Positions 7,575 to 17,845 are shown, counted from the stretch's first letter. The stretch: DNA of 39,576 nucleotides from an uncultured Erysipelotrichaceae bacterium (GCA_902780585.1 CACZGA010000008.1:1-39576); one strand, 5' to 3'. Numbers and translations are program-made. Notes: generated by a model not told the origin, from the sequence alone.

Positions 7575-8845
7575 TATCTTCTACTATATCCTCTCTTATA
7601 ACTTCTAGTTAGTATACTACCTTCTAGTTGTTTATAAGTTTCTAAGGCTACACCAACTACGATTAGTAATCCGGTTCCCCCGATAGACACTGATGTTGGT
7701 AAGCTAGTTAGTTTTGAGAAGGCAATTGGAAGTCCAGCAATAATTGATAAGAATGTTGCTCCCAAAACAGTCAATCTTGTTAGTATTTTGCTAACATATT
7801 GTTTTGTTTCTTCGCCTGGTCTTATTCCTGGAATATAACCACCATTATCTTGTAAATTCTTTGCAAACTCTTCTGGCTTTAATTGTATAAAAGTGTAGAA
7901 GTATGCAAACAAGAATATAAGTATAATATACAATACAAATCCTACTGGAGTTGTATATGTTAAATATTTTTGAACAATTAGTGTAAAATTGTCATTTTTT
8001 ACTACTTGAGCTATAATACCAGGGATAGATAATAGACTTGAAGCAAAGATAACTGGTATTACTCCAGCTGAGTTTATTTTAATTGGCATAAAGCTTTGAG
8101 CATTTCCATATGCGCTTGTTGATTTATTTGCATATTGAATTGGGATTCTTCTTTCAGATTCTTGAACGAATATCATTCCAATTACAATTGCGAAGTACAC
8201 AATTACAAATAGTATAAATTTAATAACTCCTAAAGCAATTACTTGAGTTGTTCCTTCAAATGATATTAAACTAGTAAACACTGTTATAAACATTTGAGGA
8301 AGTGTTGCAATAATACCAGCCATAATTATTAAACTGACACCATTACCAATTCCTTTTTGAGTCATTTGGTCTCCCATCCATAATAGGAAAGAAGTTCCTG
8401 CTGTTAAGACAGTAGCAATATACATATATTGCATTGGATTTCCAGTCTTTCCTAGGAAAGCAAAGGCAAAGGCATAACCTTCTATGAAGGCAAAAGCAAT
8501 TCCCATATATCTAGTAATTTGATTAATCTTTTGTCTTCCAGTATGACCTTGTTTACTTAACTCAGTAAAGTAAGGAAATATATCCATTTGTAATAATTGT
8601 GTAATAATTGATGCTGTAATGTATGGCATAACTCCTAAAGCGAATATTGAGAAATTTTTAAGAGCTCCTCCACCAATAGTATTGATTAACTCTAAAAAGC
8701 CTAAGCTTTTAGTTAAGTTTTCTGTTCCAGGAACTCTAATAGAGATTCCTAAGATGAAAACTGTTAAGCATAGTAATGTAAAGTAGATTCTATGACGTAA
8801 ATCTTTGTTTCCTGAAGTAAATAATTCCTTCATTGTTTTAAACAT
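7574..8845 (-). CDS. secY: Protein translocase subunit SecY
   Basis: Pore subunit of the Sec translocon in the cytoplasmic membrane. 423 residues with ten hydrophobic segments. Family motifs: ISIRVPG at the end of TM1, the plug-region residues after it, and LKPEEFAKNLQDNGGYIPGIRPG near 325, the cytosolic loop that docks SecA. It lies 1 nt after rplO, the conserved order. Confidence 0.98.
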   Translation of the reverse strand: MFKTMKELFTSGNKDLRHRIYFTLLCLTVFILGISIRVPGTENLTKSLGFLELINTIGGGALKNFSIFALGVMPYITASIITQLLQMDIFPYFTELSKQGHTGRQKINQITRYMGIAFAFIEGYAFAFAFLGKTGNPMQYMYIATVLTAGTSFLLWMGDQMTQKGIGNGVSLIIMAGIIATLPQMFITVFTSLISFEGTTQVIALGVIKFILFVIVYFAIVIGMIFVQESERRIPIQYANKSTSAYGNAQSFMPIKINSAGVIPVIFASSLLSIPGIIAQVVKNDNFTLIVQKYLTYTTPVGFVLYIILIFLFAYFYTFIQLKPEEFAKNLQDNGGYIPGIRPGEETKQYVSKILTRLTVLGATFLSIIAGLPIAFSKLTSLPTSVSIGGTGLLIVVGVALETYKQLEGSILTRSYKRGYSRR

Positions 8846-8846
8846 C

Positions 8847-9290
8847 TTAGATCACCTCAGCTTTACTTCCAGCCTCTTTAATCTTCTCTAATGCACTAAC
8901 TGAAAATTTATTAGCTTGAATTGTAATTTTCTTTTCAAGTTTTCCAGTACCTAGTACTTTTACTCCATCATATTGTTTTTTTAATAATCCTGTATCTTTT
9001 AATAATGCAGGAGTAACTACTGTACCATTTTCAAATCTGTTTAAATCTTCAACATTGATTGTTCCATAAGTAGTTTTAAATTTTGCATTTGTAAATCCTC
9101 TTTTAGGGATTCTTCTATATAGTGGTAATTGTCCACCTTCAAATACAGGATTGATACTAGCACCACTACGTGCTTTTTGTCCTTTTTGACCGCGTCCACC
9201 TGTTTTACCAAGACCACTACCTGGACCACGACCTATACGCTTTTTAGCATGAGTAGCACCGATATTTCTTTCTAATTCATGTAACTTCAT
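8847..9290 (-). CDS. rplO: 50S ribosomal protein L15
   Basis: Late-assembly large-subunit protein. 147 residues with the glycine-rich KKRIGRGPGSGLGKTGGRGQKG near residue 17 and FEGGQLPLYRRIPKRGF near 50. It starts within the stop of rpsE (TAATG). Normally rpmD (L30) separates rpsE and rplO; here there is no room for it. Confidence 0.98.
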   Translation of the reverse strand: MKLHELERNIGATHAKKRIGRGPGSGLGKTGGRGQKGQKARSGASINPVFEGGQLPLYRRIPKRGFTNAKFKTTYGTINVEDLNRFENGTVVTPALLKDTGLLKKQYDGVKVLGTGKLEKKITIQANKFSVSALEKIKEAGSKAEVI

Positions 9291-9799
9291 TATCCTAATA
9301 TCTCCTCTACTGTTTTTCCGCGAAGTGCAGCAACTTCTTCTGGAGTCCTAATTGACTTTAATGCTTCCATTGCAGCTCTTGCCATATTTAATTTAGTTCT
9401 TGCTCCTAGTGATTTAGAAACAACATCACGAATTCCTGCTAATTCTAAGATTGCACGAACAGATCCACCAGCGATTACACCAGTACCTGCAGTAGCTGGT
9501 TTAATAATAACTCTAGCAGCCCCTGCATGTCCGATTGCCTCATGTGCAACTGTTCTTCCATCTGTTAGAGGGATTGTGATAATATTTTTGTTTGCATCTT
9601 GTAATGCTTTTTTGATTGCATCAGGTACTTCATTTGCTTTTCCAATACCTAATCCAACACGACCTTTACGATCACCAACAACAACTGTAGCAGAATATCT
9701 TCTTTGACGTCCACCTTTGTTAACCTTAACAACGCTCTTAACGTCAATTACTAATTCTTCAAATTGTTTTTCTTTAGGTTCTTGAGTTCTCTTTTGCAT
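9290..9799 (-). CDS. rpsE: 30S ribosomal protein S5
   Basis: Decoding-fidelity protein with an N-terminal double-stranded RNA-binding domain. 169 residues. Motifs: VKVNKGGRQRRYSATVVVGD near 24, GYGIGKA-like GLGIGKANEVPDAIKKA near 52, and GVIAGGSVRAILELAGI near 107. Its stop overlaps the rplO start. Confidence 0.98.
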   Translation of the reverse strand: MQKRTQEPKEKQFEELVIDVKSVVKVNKGGRQRRYSATVVVGDRKGRVGLGIGKANEVPDAIKKALQDANKNIITIPLTDGRTVAHEAIGHAGAARVIIKPATAGTGVIAGGSVRAILELAGIRDVVSKSLGARTKLNMARAAMEALKSIRTPEEVAALRGKTVEEILG

Positions 9800-9811
9800 A
9801 TTACCCTCCTA

Positions 9812-10174
9812 TTAGAATTCTAATCCATTTTCACGTGCAGCTTCTGCTAATGCTTTTACACGTCCATGATATAGGTATCCACCTCTATCAAATACAACTT
9901 TTGTGATTTTTGCTTTTTTTGCTTTTTCAGCAATACTTTTTCCAACTACTTTAGCTGCTTCTACATTACTTCCGTTTTTAATTTTAAGTTCTTTATCTAA
10001 TGAGGAAGCAGATACAAGAGTAGTTCTAGATTCATCATCGATGATTTGGGCATATATTCCAGTGTTTGAACGGAATACACATAATCTTGGTGTTGTGCTA
10101 GTTCCCATTAAAGTCTTACGAATTCTTTCATGACGAGCTACACGCATACTATTACGAGATTCTTTTTTAATCAT
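9812..10174 (-). CDS. rplR: 50S ribosomal protein L18
   Basis: 5S rRNA-binding protein. 120 residues with [18 protein letters not shown] near 30 and [23 protein letters not shown] near the C terminus. It lies 22 nt after rplF in the spc order. Confidence 0.98.
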   Translation of the reverse strand: MIKKESRNSMRVARHERIRKTLMGTSTTPRLCVFRSNTGIYAQIIDDESRTTLVSASSLDKELKIKNGSNVEAAKVVGKSIAEKAKKAKITKVVFDRGGYLYHGRVKALAEAARENGLEF

Positions 10175-10196
10175 ATAACTTTCTCCTTCCTACTGA

Positions 10197-10727
10197 TTAA
10201 GCAGCTTTCTTTCCTTCTTTACGACGAACATGTTCGTCTTTGTAACGAATTCCTTTACCTTTATATGGTTCAGGTTTTCTAACTTTTCTTATATTAGCAG
10301 CAAATTCTCCTACTAATACTTTGTCGATTCCTTTAACAGTAATTTCTGTATTGCTTACAGATTCAACTGTTAGTCCTTCTGGTATTTCCATATTAACTGG
10401 ATGTGAATATCCTGCGTTAATTACCAATTTTTTTCCTTGAACATTGAAACGATAACCTACACCAATAATTTCTAATCCTTTTTCGTAACCTTTTGTTACA
10501 CCAATGATCATATTATTGATTAAGGCGTTCATTGTTCCATGCATTGCCTTAGCACTTTCATTATTACGTTCTAAGGTAATTCCGTTTTCGTCAACCTTCA
10601 TTGTAATATCTTTTAATAATGGTTGTTTTAATTCACCCTTAGGTCCTTTAACTGAAACAACACCATCATTTTCTTCGATTGTTACTCCGGTTGGAACTTT
10701 TATTAAACGATTTCCTATACGGCTCAT
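10197..10727 (-). CDS. rplF: 50S ribosomal protein L6
   Basis: Two-lobed protein at the factor-binding region. 176 residues. Opens MSRIGNRLIKVPTGV; the C-terminal signature KVRKPEPYKGKGIRY lies near 147. AGGAGG RBS. A 69-nt spacer, longer than elsewhere in this operon, separates it from rpsH. Confidence 0.98.
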   Translation of the reverse strand: MSRIGNRLIKVPTGVTIEENDGVVSVKGPKGELKQPLLKDITMKVDENGITLERNNESAKAMHGTMNALINNMIIGVTKGYEKGLEIIGVGYRFNVQGKKLVINAGYSHPVNMEIPEGLTVESVSNTEITVKGIDKVLVGEFAANIRKVRKPEPYKGKGIRYKDEHVRRKEGKKAA

Positions 10728-10796
10728 AATGACACCTCCTATATCTCATTTTAAATTTACCATATACATGGGTTTCAAATTATCTTTGCCCTTATA

Positions 10797-11198
10797 CTAC
10801 CATATATAAGCTAGAACTTCTCCACCTAATTTTTCTTTACGAGCTTCTTTATCTGTCATAATTCCTTTTGATGTAGAAATAATTGCGATTCCTAAACCAT
10901 TTAATACTTTAGGAATTTCATCGCTCTTTGCATAAACACGTAGTCCTGGTTTAGAAATTCTCTTCAAACCAGTGATTACACTCTCTTTCTTATCTGTATA
11001 TTTTAAAGTTAAGATAATTGTTCCTTGAGCATTATCACTATCGATTTTATAATCATTAATAAATCCTTCTTCTTTTAATATTCTAGCGATTTCTTTCTTG
11101 ATGTTAGAAGCTGGAACTTTTACTTCTACGTAACGCATTTGAACAGCATTACGAATTCTTGTTAACATATCTGCAATTGTATCTGTTACTACTGCCAT
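10797..11198 (-). CDS. rpsH: 30S ribosomal protein S8
   Basis: Central-domain 16S rRNA binder. 133 residues with the N-terminal [13 protein letters not shown] and the C-terminal [19 protein letters not shown] signature near 105. It lies 19 nt after the S14 gene in normal order. Confidence 0.98.
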   Translation of the reverse strand: MAVVTDTIADMLTRIRNAVQMRYVEVKVPASNIKKEIARILKEEGFINDYKIDSDNAQGTIILTLKYTDKKESVITGLKRISKPGLRVYAKSDEIPKVLNGLGIAIISTSKGIMTDKEARKEKLGGEVLAYIW

Positions 11199-11217
11199 GT
11201 TTATTCCTCCTTTCCAA

Positions 11218-11403
11218 TTACCAACTTGATTTCTTTACACCTGGTATTTGTCCTTTATAAGCTAATTCACGGAAGCAAATACGGCAGATTCCGAATTTAC
11301 TCATAACTGCGTGTGGTCGACCGCAACGAGAACATCTTGTATATTCACGTACTTTATATTTTTGTGGTCTATTAGCCTTAATTATCATACTTTTCTTTGC
11401 CAT
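11218..11403 (-). CDS. rpsZ: 30S ribosomal protein S14, zinc type
   Basis: 61 residues from the ATG at 11403, chosen because GGGAGG lies 7 bases upstream and the product then starts [12 protein letters not shown] as the family does; the frame is open further upstream. Two CxxC pairs (CSRCGRPH near 23 and CRIC near 39) form the zinc ribbon of the short C+ paralogue. Confidence 0.96.
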   Translation of the reverse strand: MAKKSMIIKANRPQKYKVREYTRCSRCGRPHAVMSKFGICRICFRELAYKGQIPGVKKSSW

Positions 11404-11416
11404 AATATCCTCCCAT

Positions 11417-11956
11417 TTACTTTCTAAAAGGAATTCCAAGTCCATTTAATAAGTCAAATGATTCTTCATTTGTTTTTGCTGTTGTGACGAAAATGATATC
11501 CATTCCACGTACTTTAACAACATCATCATAATCAATCTCTTGGAAGATTAATTGTTCTTTAATTCCCATTGTGTAGTTTCCTCTACCATCAAAGGCTTTT
11601 GAACTAACTCCACGGAAATCTCTTACTCCTGGAAGAGAGATTGATATTAACTTATCCATAAAGTTATACATGTTATCTCCTCTTAGAGTAACTTTACAAC
11701 CAATTGCTTGTCCTTCTCTTACTTTGAATCCTGCAATTGATTTTTTTGCTTTTGTAATAACTGGTTTTTGTCCTGAGATTTTAGTTAGATCATTTACTGC
11801 TGCTTCTAATAATTTAGAATTACCAGTAGCGTCTCCAACACCCATATTAATTACAATTTTTTCTAATTTTGGAACTTCCATTACTGACTTATAATTATAT
11901 TTTTCTTGTAAACTTGGAACTACTTCTTTTAAGTATTTCTCTTTTAGGCGGTTCAT
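11417..11956 (-). CDS. rplE: 50S ribosomal protein L5
   Basis: Binds 5S rRNA and forms the bridge to S13. 179 residues. Signatures: [14 protein letters not shown] near 30, [17 protein letters not shown] near 86 and [20 protein letters not shown] near 112. GGAGGG RBS. Confidence 0.98.
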   Translation of the reverse strand: MNRLKEKYLKEVVPSLQEKYNYKSVMEVPKLEKIVINMGVGDATGNSKLLEAAVNDLTKISGQKPVITKAKKSIAGFKVREGQAIGCKVTLRGDNMYNFMDKLISISLPGVRDFRGVSSKAFDGRGNYTMGIKEQLIFQEIDYDDVVKVRGMDIIFVTTAKTNEESFDLLNGLGIPFRK

Positions 11957-11973
11957 AAATACCCTCCTTCCAA

Positions 11974-12294
11974 TTAATCAATCTTCTCGTTTGATTTTTT
12001 TGTAATTCTTATTTTTTTACCTGTTTTTGTATCAGTTGTATGACCTATTCTAGTTCTTTTCTTTGTTTTAGGATCAACTATCATTACATTTGATGCAGCG
12101 ATTGGTGCTTCTACATCTAAAATTCCACCAGTTTCTTGACCAGTTGATTTTTGATGTTTCTTAACTACATGTACACCTTCAACTACTACTTTTGTAATGA
12201 TTCCTTCAGTTCTAATTACTTTTAGTATTTTTCCTGTTTTTCCTTTATCAGAACCAGTGATAACTACAACTTCATCTCCTACTTTAAAGTTCAT
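11974..12294 (-). CDS. rplX: 50S ribosomal protein L24
   Basis: Assembly-initiator protein with a KOW motif. 106 residues: the KOW segment is [20 protein letters not shown] near residue 5, and [12 protein letters not shown] and the C-terminal KKTRIG-type stretch follow. AGGAGG RBS; 14 nt after rplN. Confidence 0.97.
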   Translation of the reverse strand: MNFKVGDEVVVITGSDKGKTGKILKVIRTEGIITKVVVEGVHVVKKHQKSTGQETGGILDVEAPIAASNVMIVDPKTKKRTRIGHTTDTKTGKKIRITKKSNEKID

Positions 12295-12307
12295 ATTTAT
12301 CCTCCTA

Positions 12308-12676
12308 TTATAGTACTTCGTTTGCTAAAGAAACAATTTTCATGTAATCTTTATCACGAAGTTCTCTTGCGACTGGTCCAAAAATACGAGTTCCTACTGG
12401 ACTCTTGTCATCACGAATGATAACACAAGCATTGTCATCGAACTTTATATAACTTCCATCTTCACGACGAACGCCTTGACGACTACGAACGATAACTGCT
12501 TTTACAACTTTTCCTTTTGGTATTGGTGAGTTAGGGATAGCACTTTTAACTGTTCCAACTACAACATCACCAATGTTACCTGTCTTTACTTTGCTTCCTC
12601 CTTCAACGCGAATTACTAATAATTCACGAGCTCCAGAGTTATCAGCAACCTTTAAACGGCTTTCTTGTTGTAACAT
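12308..12676 (-). CDS. rplN: 50S ribosomal protein L14
   Basis: Intersubunit-bridge protein. 122 residues, exactly the usual length. [19 protein letters not shown] at the N terminus and [21 protein letters not shown] at the C terminus are diagnostic. Confidence 0.98.
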   Translation of the reverse strand: MLQQESRLKVADNSGARELLVIRVEGGSKVKTGNIGDVVVGTVKSAIPNSPIPKGKVVKAVIVRSRQGVRREDGSYIKFDDNACVIIRDDKSPVGTRIFGPVARELRDKDYMKIVSLANEVL

Positions 12677-12703
12677 AGATTATTCCTCCTTCTCATCTAA
12701 GCG

Positions 12704-12964
12704 TTAAATAATAACTGCTTCTTTTACGATTTCTTTTAAATAGAAATGCTTAGTCTTTGATAATGGTCTTGTTTCAACTATACGAACAGTATCTCCAACT
12801 TTTGCAATATTCTTTTCATCATGTACACAATATTTTTTAGAGCTTTTAACTCTTTTGTGATATAACGGATGGTTTTTATAAGTTTCAACTAAAACAGTGA
12901 TTGTTTTATCATTAGTGGCACTTACTACTTTTCCAACTAATTCTTTCTTATTTTTCTTTTCCAC
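12704..12964 (-). CDS. rpsQ: 30S ribosomal protein S17
   Basis: Primary 16S rRNA-binding OB-fold protein, 86 residues. Carries [17 protein letters not shown] near 12 and [19 protein letters not shown] near 56. It lies 12 nt after rpmC. Confidence 0.97.
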   Translation of the reverse strand: MEKKNKKELVGKVVSATNDKTITVLVETYKNHPLYHKRVKSSKKYCVHDEKNIAKVGDTVRIVETRPLSKTKHFYLKEIVKEAVII

Positions 12965-12976
12965 TTACTTTCCCTC

Positions 12977-13171
12977 CTACTCGTTTCCTTCACGTTCTTT
13001 TAGAACTGTTTTTAATCTAGCAACAGTGTGTCTTAAATCTCTTAATCTAGAAGGTTTTTCTAGGGTACCAGTTGCTTGTTGGAAACGTAAATTAAATAAT
13101 TCTTCTTTAGTTTCCACTAATTTTTTCTGAATTTCTTCAGTTGTTAATTCTCTAATCTCCTTAACCTTCAT
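12977..13171 (-). CDS. rpmC: 50S ribosomal protein L29
   Basis: Two-helix protein beside the tunnel exit. 64 residues from the ATG at 13171, where the product begins [10 protein letters not shown] as the family does, with GGTGG about eight bases upstream. A longer frame to 13186 adds five residues and lacks an RBS. It overlaps the end of rplP by 11 nt. Confidence 0.95.
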   Translation of the reverse strand: MKVKEIRELTTEEIQKKLVETKEELFNLRFQQATGTLEKPSRLRDLRHTVARLKTVLKEREGNE

Positions 13172-13592
13172 TTGATTCACCACCATCTTCTTTTGTTACG
13201 AATTTTGTTGCAATAGGTAGTTTGTGAGATGCAAGTCTTAATGCTTCACGTGCAGTTGCTTCATCCACATCAGAAATTTCAAACATGATTTTTCCTTCCT
13301 TTACTACTGCAACCCATCCTTCAACATTACCTTTACCTTTACCTTGTCTAGTACCGATTGGTTTCTTTGTTAAAGGCATGTGTGGGAAGATATTAATCCA
13401 AACTCTTCCACCACGTTTCATATAACGAGTCATTGCAATACGAGCTGCTTCGATTTGATTTGCTGTAATCCAAGCTCCTTCTTTTGCTTGTAAGCCATAT
13501 TCACCGAAGGTTAGCTTTCTATTACCACGTGATCTACCTTCGTGAGGTAATCTATGTACACGACGATATTTAGTTCTTGACGGAATCAACAT
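13161..13592 (-). CDS. rplP: 50S ribosomal protein L16
   Basis: Late-assembly protein near the A site. 143 residues; opens [14 protein letters not shown] and carries [20 protein letters not shown] near 53 and the [11 protein letters not shown] loop near 77. It lies 2 nt after rpsC. Confidence 0.98.
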   Translation of the reverse strand: MLIPSRTKYRRVHRLPHEGRSRGNRKLTFGEYGLQAKEGAWITANQIEAARIAMTRYMKRGGRVWINIFPHMPLTKKPIGTRQGKGKGNVEGWVAVVKEGKIMFEISDVDEATAREALRLASHKLPIATKFVTKEDGGESNEG

Positions 13593-13594
13593 AA

Positions 13595-14299
13595 TTAATT
13601 ACCTCCCTTAGCCTTATTTTCTTTATTTTCCTTGTTTTCTTTTTCTACTTTAGGTTGGTTGTTATTCTTTTTATTAAGAATTTCACCTTTATAGATCCAT
13701 ACCTTAACACCAATCTTACCGAATGTTGTATCAGCTTCTGCAAATGCATAATCAACATCAGCTCTTAGTGTATGTAGAGGGATAGTTCCTTCTGTATATC
13801 CTTCGCTACGAGCCATATCTGCTCCACCTAAACGTCCAGATACACTAGTTTTAATTCCTTTAGCTCCTGCTTTCATAGCATTTCTAATAGCACGCTTTTG
13901 AGCCATACGGAATGATGCTCTATTGGTAATTTGATTTGCAATTGAATCAGCTACTAATTGAGCATTTAAATCTGCTTTTTTAATATCAACGATGGAAATT
14001 TGAACATTTTCACCAGTGATTTTTGAAAGTTGTTTCTTTAATTTTTCAATTTCTTCTCCACCGTGTCCAATCATAACACCAGGTTTAGAAGTATGGATAA
14101 CAACTTCTGTTTTCTTAGCATTTCTTTCAATTTCAACTTTAGCAATTCCAGCATTTTTTAAGTTATCAGTTAAGTATTCACGGATTTTAACATCTATATC
14201 TAAATACTTAGCAAAATCTTTTTTATTACTGTACCATTTTGCTTCCCAGTCTTTATTAATACCAAGTCTTAGTCCATTAGGATTAACCTTTTGTCCCAT
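13595..14299 (-). CDS. rpsC: 30S ribosomal protein S3
   Basis: mRNA-entry-channel protein with an N-terminal KH domain ([17 protein letters not shown] near 74, the usual GxxG loop as GHGG). 234 residues. The C-terminal core signature [20 protein letters not shown] lies near 150. The last 30 residues are a Lys/Asn/Glu-rich low-complexity tail with repeated KEN units, beyond the conserved core. Confidence 0.98.
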   Translation of the reverse strand: MGQKVNPNGLRLGINKDWEAKWYSNKKDFAKYLDIDVKIREYLTDNLKNAGIAKVEIERNAKKTEVVIHTSKPGVMIGHGGEEIEKLKKQLSKITGENVQISIVDIKKADLNAQLVADSIANQITNRASFRMAQKRAIRNAMKAGAKGIKTSVSGRLGGADMARSEGYTEGTIPLHTLRADVDYAFAEADTTFGKIGVKVWIYKGEILNKKNNNQPKVEKENKENKENKAKGGN

Positions 14300-14314
14300 T
14301 TTGTAACCTCCTTA

Positions 14315-14650
14315 TTAGTTTCTTGTAGCCACTACTATATGAATGTGACTAGTTCTGTGATTTCTGTGTCCTATATGTGAACGTGAATCAAAAAAGTGAC
14401 GTTTCATAACAGGACCGGCATCTACTCTTGCTTCTTTAACATATAGTGTTGCAGCGTCTGCACCATTATTATTAACAGCATTTGCAATAGCAGAATCTAA
14501 TACTTTTTTTGTTAATCTTGCTGATTTATTGTTAACATTGCTTAATATGGTTTGTGCTTCAGTGCAACTTTTTCCACGTATCATATCAGAGATTAATCTT
14601 GCTCTGATTGGAGATACTCTTAAACCTTTTGCAATTGCTTTTGCTTCCAT
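14315..14650 (-). CDS. rplV: 50S ribosomal protein L22
   Basis: Tunnel-lining protein, 111 residues. Opens MEAKAIAKGLRVSPIRARLI; the C-terminal hairpin region has VDAGPVMKRHFFDSRSH near 78 followed by the TSHIHIVV end. Normal place between rpsS and rpsC. Confidence 0.97.
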   Translation of the reverse strand: MEAKAIAKGLRVSPIRARLISDMIRGKSCTEAQTILSNVNNKSARLTKKVLDSAIANAVNNNGADAATLYVKEARVDAGPVMKRHFFDSRSHIGHRNHRTSHIHIVVATRN

Positions 14651-14675
14651 ATATTTACCCTCCTAGTCATTATTT

Positions 14676-14942
14676 TTATTTCTTTTCTGAACCATGTCCA
14701 CCGAATTTACGTGTTAAGGCAAATTCTCCTAACTTGTGTCCTACCATATCTTCTGTTACATAAACTGGAATAAATTCTTTTCCGTTATGTACTGCGAAGG
14801 TGTGTCCTATAAAATCAGGAAAAATAGTGGAACGGCGTGACCAAGTTTTAATGACTTCTTTTTTTCCAGATTTATTTAATTCTTTAACCTTATTTAATAA
14901 TCTCTTAAAAACATAAGGCCCTTTTTTTAAGCTTCTTGCCAT
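14676..14942 (-). CDS. rpsS: 30S ribosomal protein S19
   Basis: Head protein paired with S13. 88 residues with [16 protein letters not shown] at the N terminus, [18 protein letters not shown] near 33 and [12 protein letters not shown] at the C terminus. Confidence 0.98.
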   Translation of the reverse strand: MARSLKKGPYVFKRLLNKVKELNKSGKKEVIKTWSRRSTIFPDFIGHTFAVHNGKEFIPVYVTEDMVGHKLGEFALTRKFGGHGSEKK

Positions 14943-14959
14943 TTTTTAATCATCCTTTC

Positions 14960-15790
14960 CTATTTACTTCCACGACGACGTACTATGAACTTGTCAGAAT
15001 GTTTTTTCTTACGTGTCTTTAATCCAAGTGCAGGTTTACCCCAAGGAGTCATTGGTGCTTTACGTCCTACTGGAGCACGTCCTTCACCACCACCATGTGG
15101 GTGATCATTTGGATTCATAACAGAACCACGAACTGTTGGACGAATTCCCATGTGACGAGTACGTCCAGCTTTTCCAACTTTAACTAGGGAAGCATCTTCG
15201 TTTCCAACTTCTCCTACTGTTGCCATACAGGTTCCTAATACTAATCTTTGTTCACCACTTGATAAACGAATCATTACATAATTATTTTCACGACCAAGTA
15301 TTTGAGCAGCAGATCCAGCAGATCTTGCTAATTCTCCACCTTTACCAGGACGTAATTCAATATTATGAATCATTGTACCAACTGGGATATTCATAATTGG
15401 TAATGCGTTACCAACTTTAATGTCTACATTTTCTCCAGATTCAATTGTTGTTCCTACTTCTAATGTTTTAGGAGCTATAATGTATCTTTTTTCTCCATCT
15501 GCGTAATTTATTAAAGCAATATTTGCAGTTCTATTTGGATCATATTCAATACTGACTACTTTTCCAGGAACGTTTGCTTTGTTTCTTTTGAAATCAATGA
15601 TACGGTATTTTCTCTTTTCTCCACCACCATGATGGCGAACTGTTATTTTACCTTGATTATTACGGCCACCATTCTTTTTCATGGTAACTGTTAAAGATTT
15701 CTCAGGAGTGCTAGTAGTTATTTCTTCATTTACTAATGCACTCATTTTTCTACGTCCTGGTGTAGTAGGTTTATAATTTCTGATTGCCAT
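14960..15790 (-). CDS. rplB: 50S ribosomal protein L2
   Basis: Peptidyl-transferase-region protein. 276 residues, normal. Family signatures: [22 protein letters not shown] near 42, and near 220 the [13 protein letters not shown] stretch that includes the conserved His of the catalytic-centre loop. Confidence 0.98.
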   Translation of the reverse strand: MAIRNYKPTTPGRRKMSALVNEEITTSTPEKSLTVTMKKNGGRNNQGKITVRHHGGGEKRKYRIIDFKRNKANVPGKVVSIEYDPNRTANIALINYADGEKRYIIAPKTLEVGTTIESGENVDIKVGNALPIMNIPVGTMIHNIELRPGKGGELARSAGSAAQILGRENNYVMIRLSSGEQRLVLGTCMATVGEVGNEDASLVKVGKAGRTRHMGIRPTVRGSVMNPNDHPHGGGEGRAPVGRKAPMTPWGKPALGLKTRKKKHSDKFIVRRRGSK

Positions 15791-15806
15791 AATTTACTTC
15801 CTCCTT

Positions 15807-16091
15807 CTACCCAAGATCAATTGTTTGTCCTTCTGCAAGGGTTACAATTGCTTTCTTTGTACGATTAGTTAATCCAGTATAACGACCAACTCTTCTTTTT
15901 TTAGGTTTAACATTCATTGTTCTAATAGATGTTACCTTTACATTAAATATTTTTTCGATTGCTTCTTTAATTTCTAATTTGTTAGCTTTTGAATCTACTT
16001 TAAAAGTATATTTTCCTTCGCTACGAGCATTTTCTGATTTTTCAGTAATTACTGGTGCCTTGATGATTTCTAAATATTTAGTGTCTTTCAT
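15807..16091 (-). CDS. rplW: 50S ribosomal protein L23
   Basis: Docking site for trigger factor and SRP at the tunnel exit. 94 residues. [11 protein letters not shown] near 9 and [19 protein letters not shown] near 48 are diagnostic. Its ATG overlaps the rplD stop by one base. Confidence 0.97.
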   Translation of the reverse strand: MKDTKYLEIIKAPVITEKSENARSEGKYTFKVDSKANKLEIKEAIEKIFNVKVTSIRTMNVKPKKRRVGRYTGLTNRTKKAIVTLAEGQTIDLG

Positions 16092-16717
16092 TATTTAAGC
16101 ACCTCCTCAACGTATTTAATTGCATCTTCAGTTGCTACCATTACATCTGTTCCAACAATATCTAATACATTAATTTCATCAGCTAAGATTAATACTAAAT
16201 TTTGAATATTTCTAGAAGCTAAGATGATGTTATCATCAAATTCTTTAACTACTAATAATACTTTCTTATCTGCTACTTTTAATGTTTCTAATACTTCTAA
16301 TAAATCTTTAGTCTTAGGAGTCTTTACTGTTAACTTGTCTAATACTATTAATTCTTTATTAGCAACTTTTTCTGTTAATGCACTTTTAATTGCTATTTGT
16401 CTTTCTTTTCTATTTTGTTTTTTACTATAGTCTCTAGGTACTGGAGTTCCATATCTTCCTCCACCTACCCATTGTACAGCTCTAATTGATCCTTGACGTG
16501 CACGTCCAGTTCCTTTTTGTCTCCATGGTTTTCTTCCTCCACCAGAAACTTCTGAACGGTTTTTAGTTTTATGTGTTCCTTGTCTTAATGATGCCATTGT
16601 TAAGATGATTGCATCATTTAAAACAGCTTTGTTTGGTGTAATTCCAAATATTTCTTCATTTAAGTTAATGTCCTTTACTTTTTCACCTTTAAGATTTAAA
16701 AGTTCTACTTTTTTCAT
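16091..16717 (-). CDS. rplD: 50S ribosomal protein L4
   Basis: Tunnel-constriction protein, 208 residues. Carries [33 protein letters not shown] in pieces around 46-78, the tunnel loop. In some bacteria L4 also autoregulates this operon; whether it does so here is unknown. A 67-nt spacer separates it from rplC. Confidence 0.98.
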   Translation of the reverse strand: MKKVELLNLKGEKVKDINLNEEIFGITPNKAVLNDAIILTMASLRQGTHKTKNRSEVSGGGRKPWRQKGTGRARQGSIRAVQWVGGGRYGTPVPRDYSKKQNRKERQIAIKSALTEKVANKELIVLDKLTVKTPKTKDLLEVLETLKVADKKVLLVVKEFDDNIILASRNIQNLVLILADEINVLDIVGTDVMVATEDAIKYVEEVLK

Positions 16718-16784
16718 CTACGATTCCTCCTTTCATCACTTAATCATTATAAATATATAAATATTAATTTTGTTAACGTGATGA

Positions 16785-17519
16785 TTATTCTTCAGTTGTT
16801 GTTTCTTCGGTAGTTGTTTCTTCAGTTACTGGTTCTTCTACTTCAGGAGTAGCTTCTACATAAGATATCAAATCTCTTTGTTCTATCTTTTCGTTTGGTT
16901 TCTTAACTGCAGTACGAATCATAACTAATGATTTCTTTGGACCAGGAACATTACCCTTAACTAAAATTACACTATTTTCTGTATCTATTGATACAATTTC
17001 AAGATTTTGAACTGTTCTTTGAACATTACCCATTTGACCAGGCATTTTCTTTCCTTTAAGAACATGCATTGGTAACATGGTACCTAACGAACCAACACCT
17101 CTATGGTATTGAGATCCGTGACCCATAGGGCCAGTTGATTGATTGTGTCTTTTAATAACACCTTGGAACCCTTTTCCTTTTGAAGTTCCTGTAACATCAA
17201 CAATTTCCCCTGCTTCGAAAATGTCTACGCCAATAGTTTGACCTAATGTGTAATCATTAACATTAACTCCTCTAATTTCTTTTAAGAAGCGCTTAGGTGT
17301 TGTGTTAGCTTTTTTTGTATGTCCCATTGCTGGCTTGTTACTTAATCCTTCTCTAATAGATTCTGTAGCAAGTTGAATGGCATCATATCCATCTTTTTCT
17401 ACTGTTTTAATTTGAGTAACAACATTTGGTTCTACTTCAACAACAGTAACTGGGATAAGCTTTCCATCTTTTGTAAAAACTTGAGTCATCCCGATTTTCT
17501 TACCTAAGATTCCTTTCAT
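16785..17519 (-). CDS. rplC: 50S ribosomal protein L3 with acidic tail
   Basis: Assembly-initiating large-subunit protein. The core is normal: [38 protein letters not shown] in parts near 130-150, and [14 protein letters not shown] near 205. 244 residues against about 205-210 usual. The extra C-terminal stretch is strongly acidic and repetitive, with ETTTEE repeated at the end (16788-16860 approximately). An acidic tail on an rRNA-binding protein is unusual. Good GGAGG site and ATG. Confidence 0.98.
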   Translation of the reverse strand: MKGILGKKIGMTQVFTKDGKLIPVTVVEVEPNVVTQIKTVEKDGYDAIQLATESIREGLSNKPAMGHTKKANTTPKRFLKEIRGVNVNDYTLGQTIGVDIFEAGEIVDVTGTSKGKGFQGVIKRHNQSTGPMGHGSQYHRGVGSLGTMLPMHVLKGKKMPGQMGNVQRTVQNLEIVSIDTENSVILVKGNVPGPKKSLVMIRTAVKKPNEKIEQRDLISYVEATPEVEEPVTEETTTEETTTEE

Positions 17520-17533
17520 TTACTTTTCCTCCA

Positions 17534-17845
17534 TTATATTGTTTTAATTTCGATATCTACTCCGCTTGGTAAATCTAAGTGAGCTAGTGCATCAATAGTT
17601 TCCTTGCTTGGATTTTTGATATCAATCAATCTTTTGTGTGTACGCATTTCGAATTGTTCACGAGAATCTTTATATTTATGTACAGCTCTTAAGATTGTGA
17701 ATTTTTCAATTTCTGTTGGTAGTGGTACTGGACCAGATATTTCTCCACCAGAACGTTTGATAGTTTCAACAACTTTTTTTACTGCATTTTCAAGTAATCT
17801 GTGATCATATGCCTTCATTCTAATGCGAATTTTGTTTGTTGACAT
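17534..17845 (-). CDS. rpsJ: 30S ribosomal protein S10
   Basis: Head protein and the NusE component of antitermination complexes. 103 residues. [20 protein letters not shown] near 7, [17 protein letters not shown] near 37 and RTHKRLIDI near 67. First gene of the superoperon. The leader carries a GGGAGG site. Confidence 0.98.
   Translation of the reverse strand: MSTNKIRIRMKAYDHRLLENAVKKVVETIKRSGGEISGPVPLPTEIEKFTILRAVHKYKDSREQFEMRTHKRLIDIKNPSKETIDALAHLDLPSGVDIEIKTI

Noticed and set aside
9041-9229. Second minus-strand frame inside rplO
   Set aside because: It is a shifted frame of the L15 gene; the L15 product is complete and conserved, so no frameshift or nested gene is needed.
10504-10809. 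Plus-strand open frame of 101 codons
   Set aside because: Antisense to rplF and its spacer; the minus-strand frame is clearly L6.
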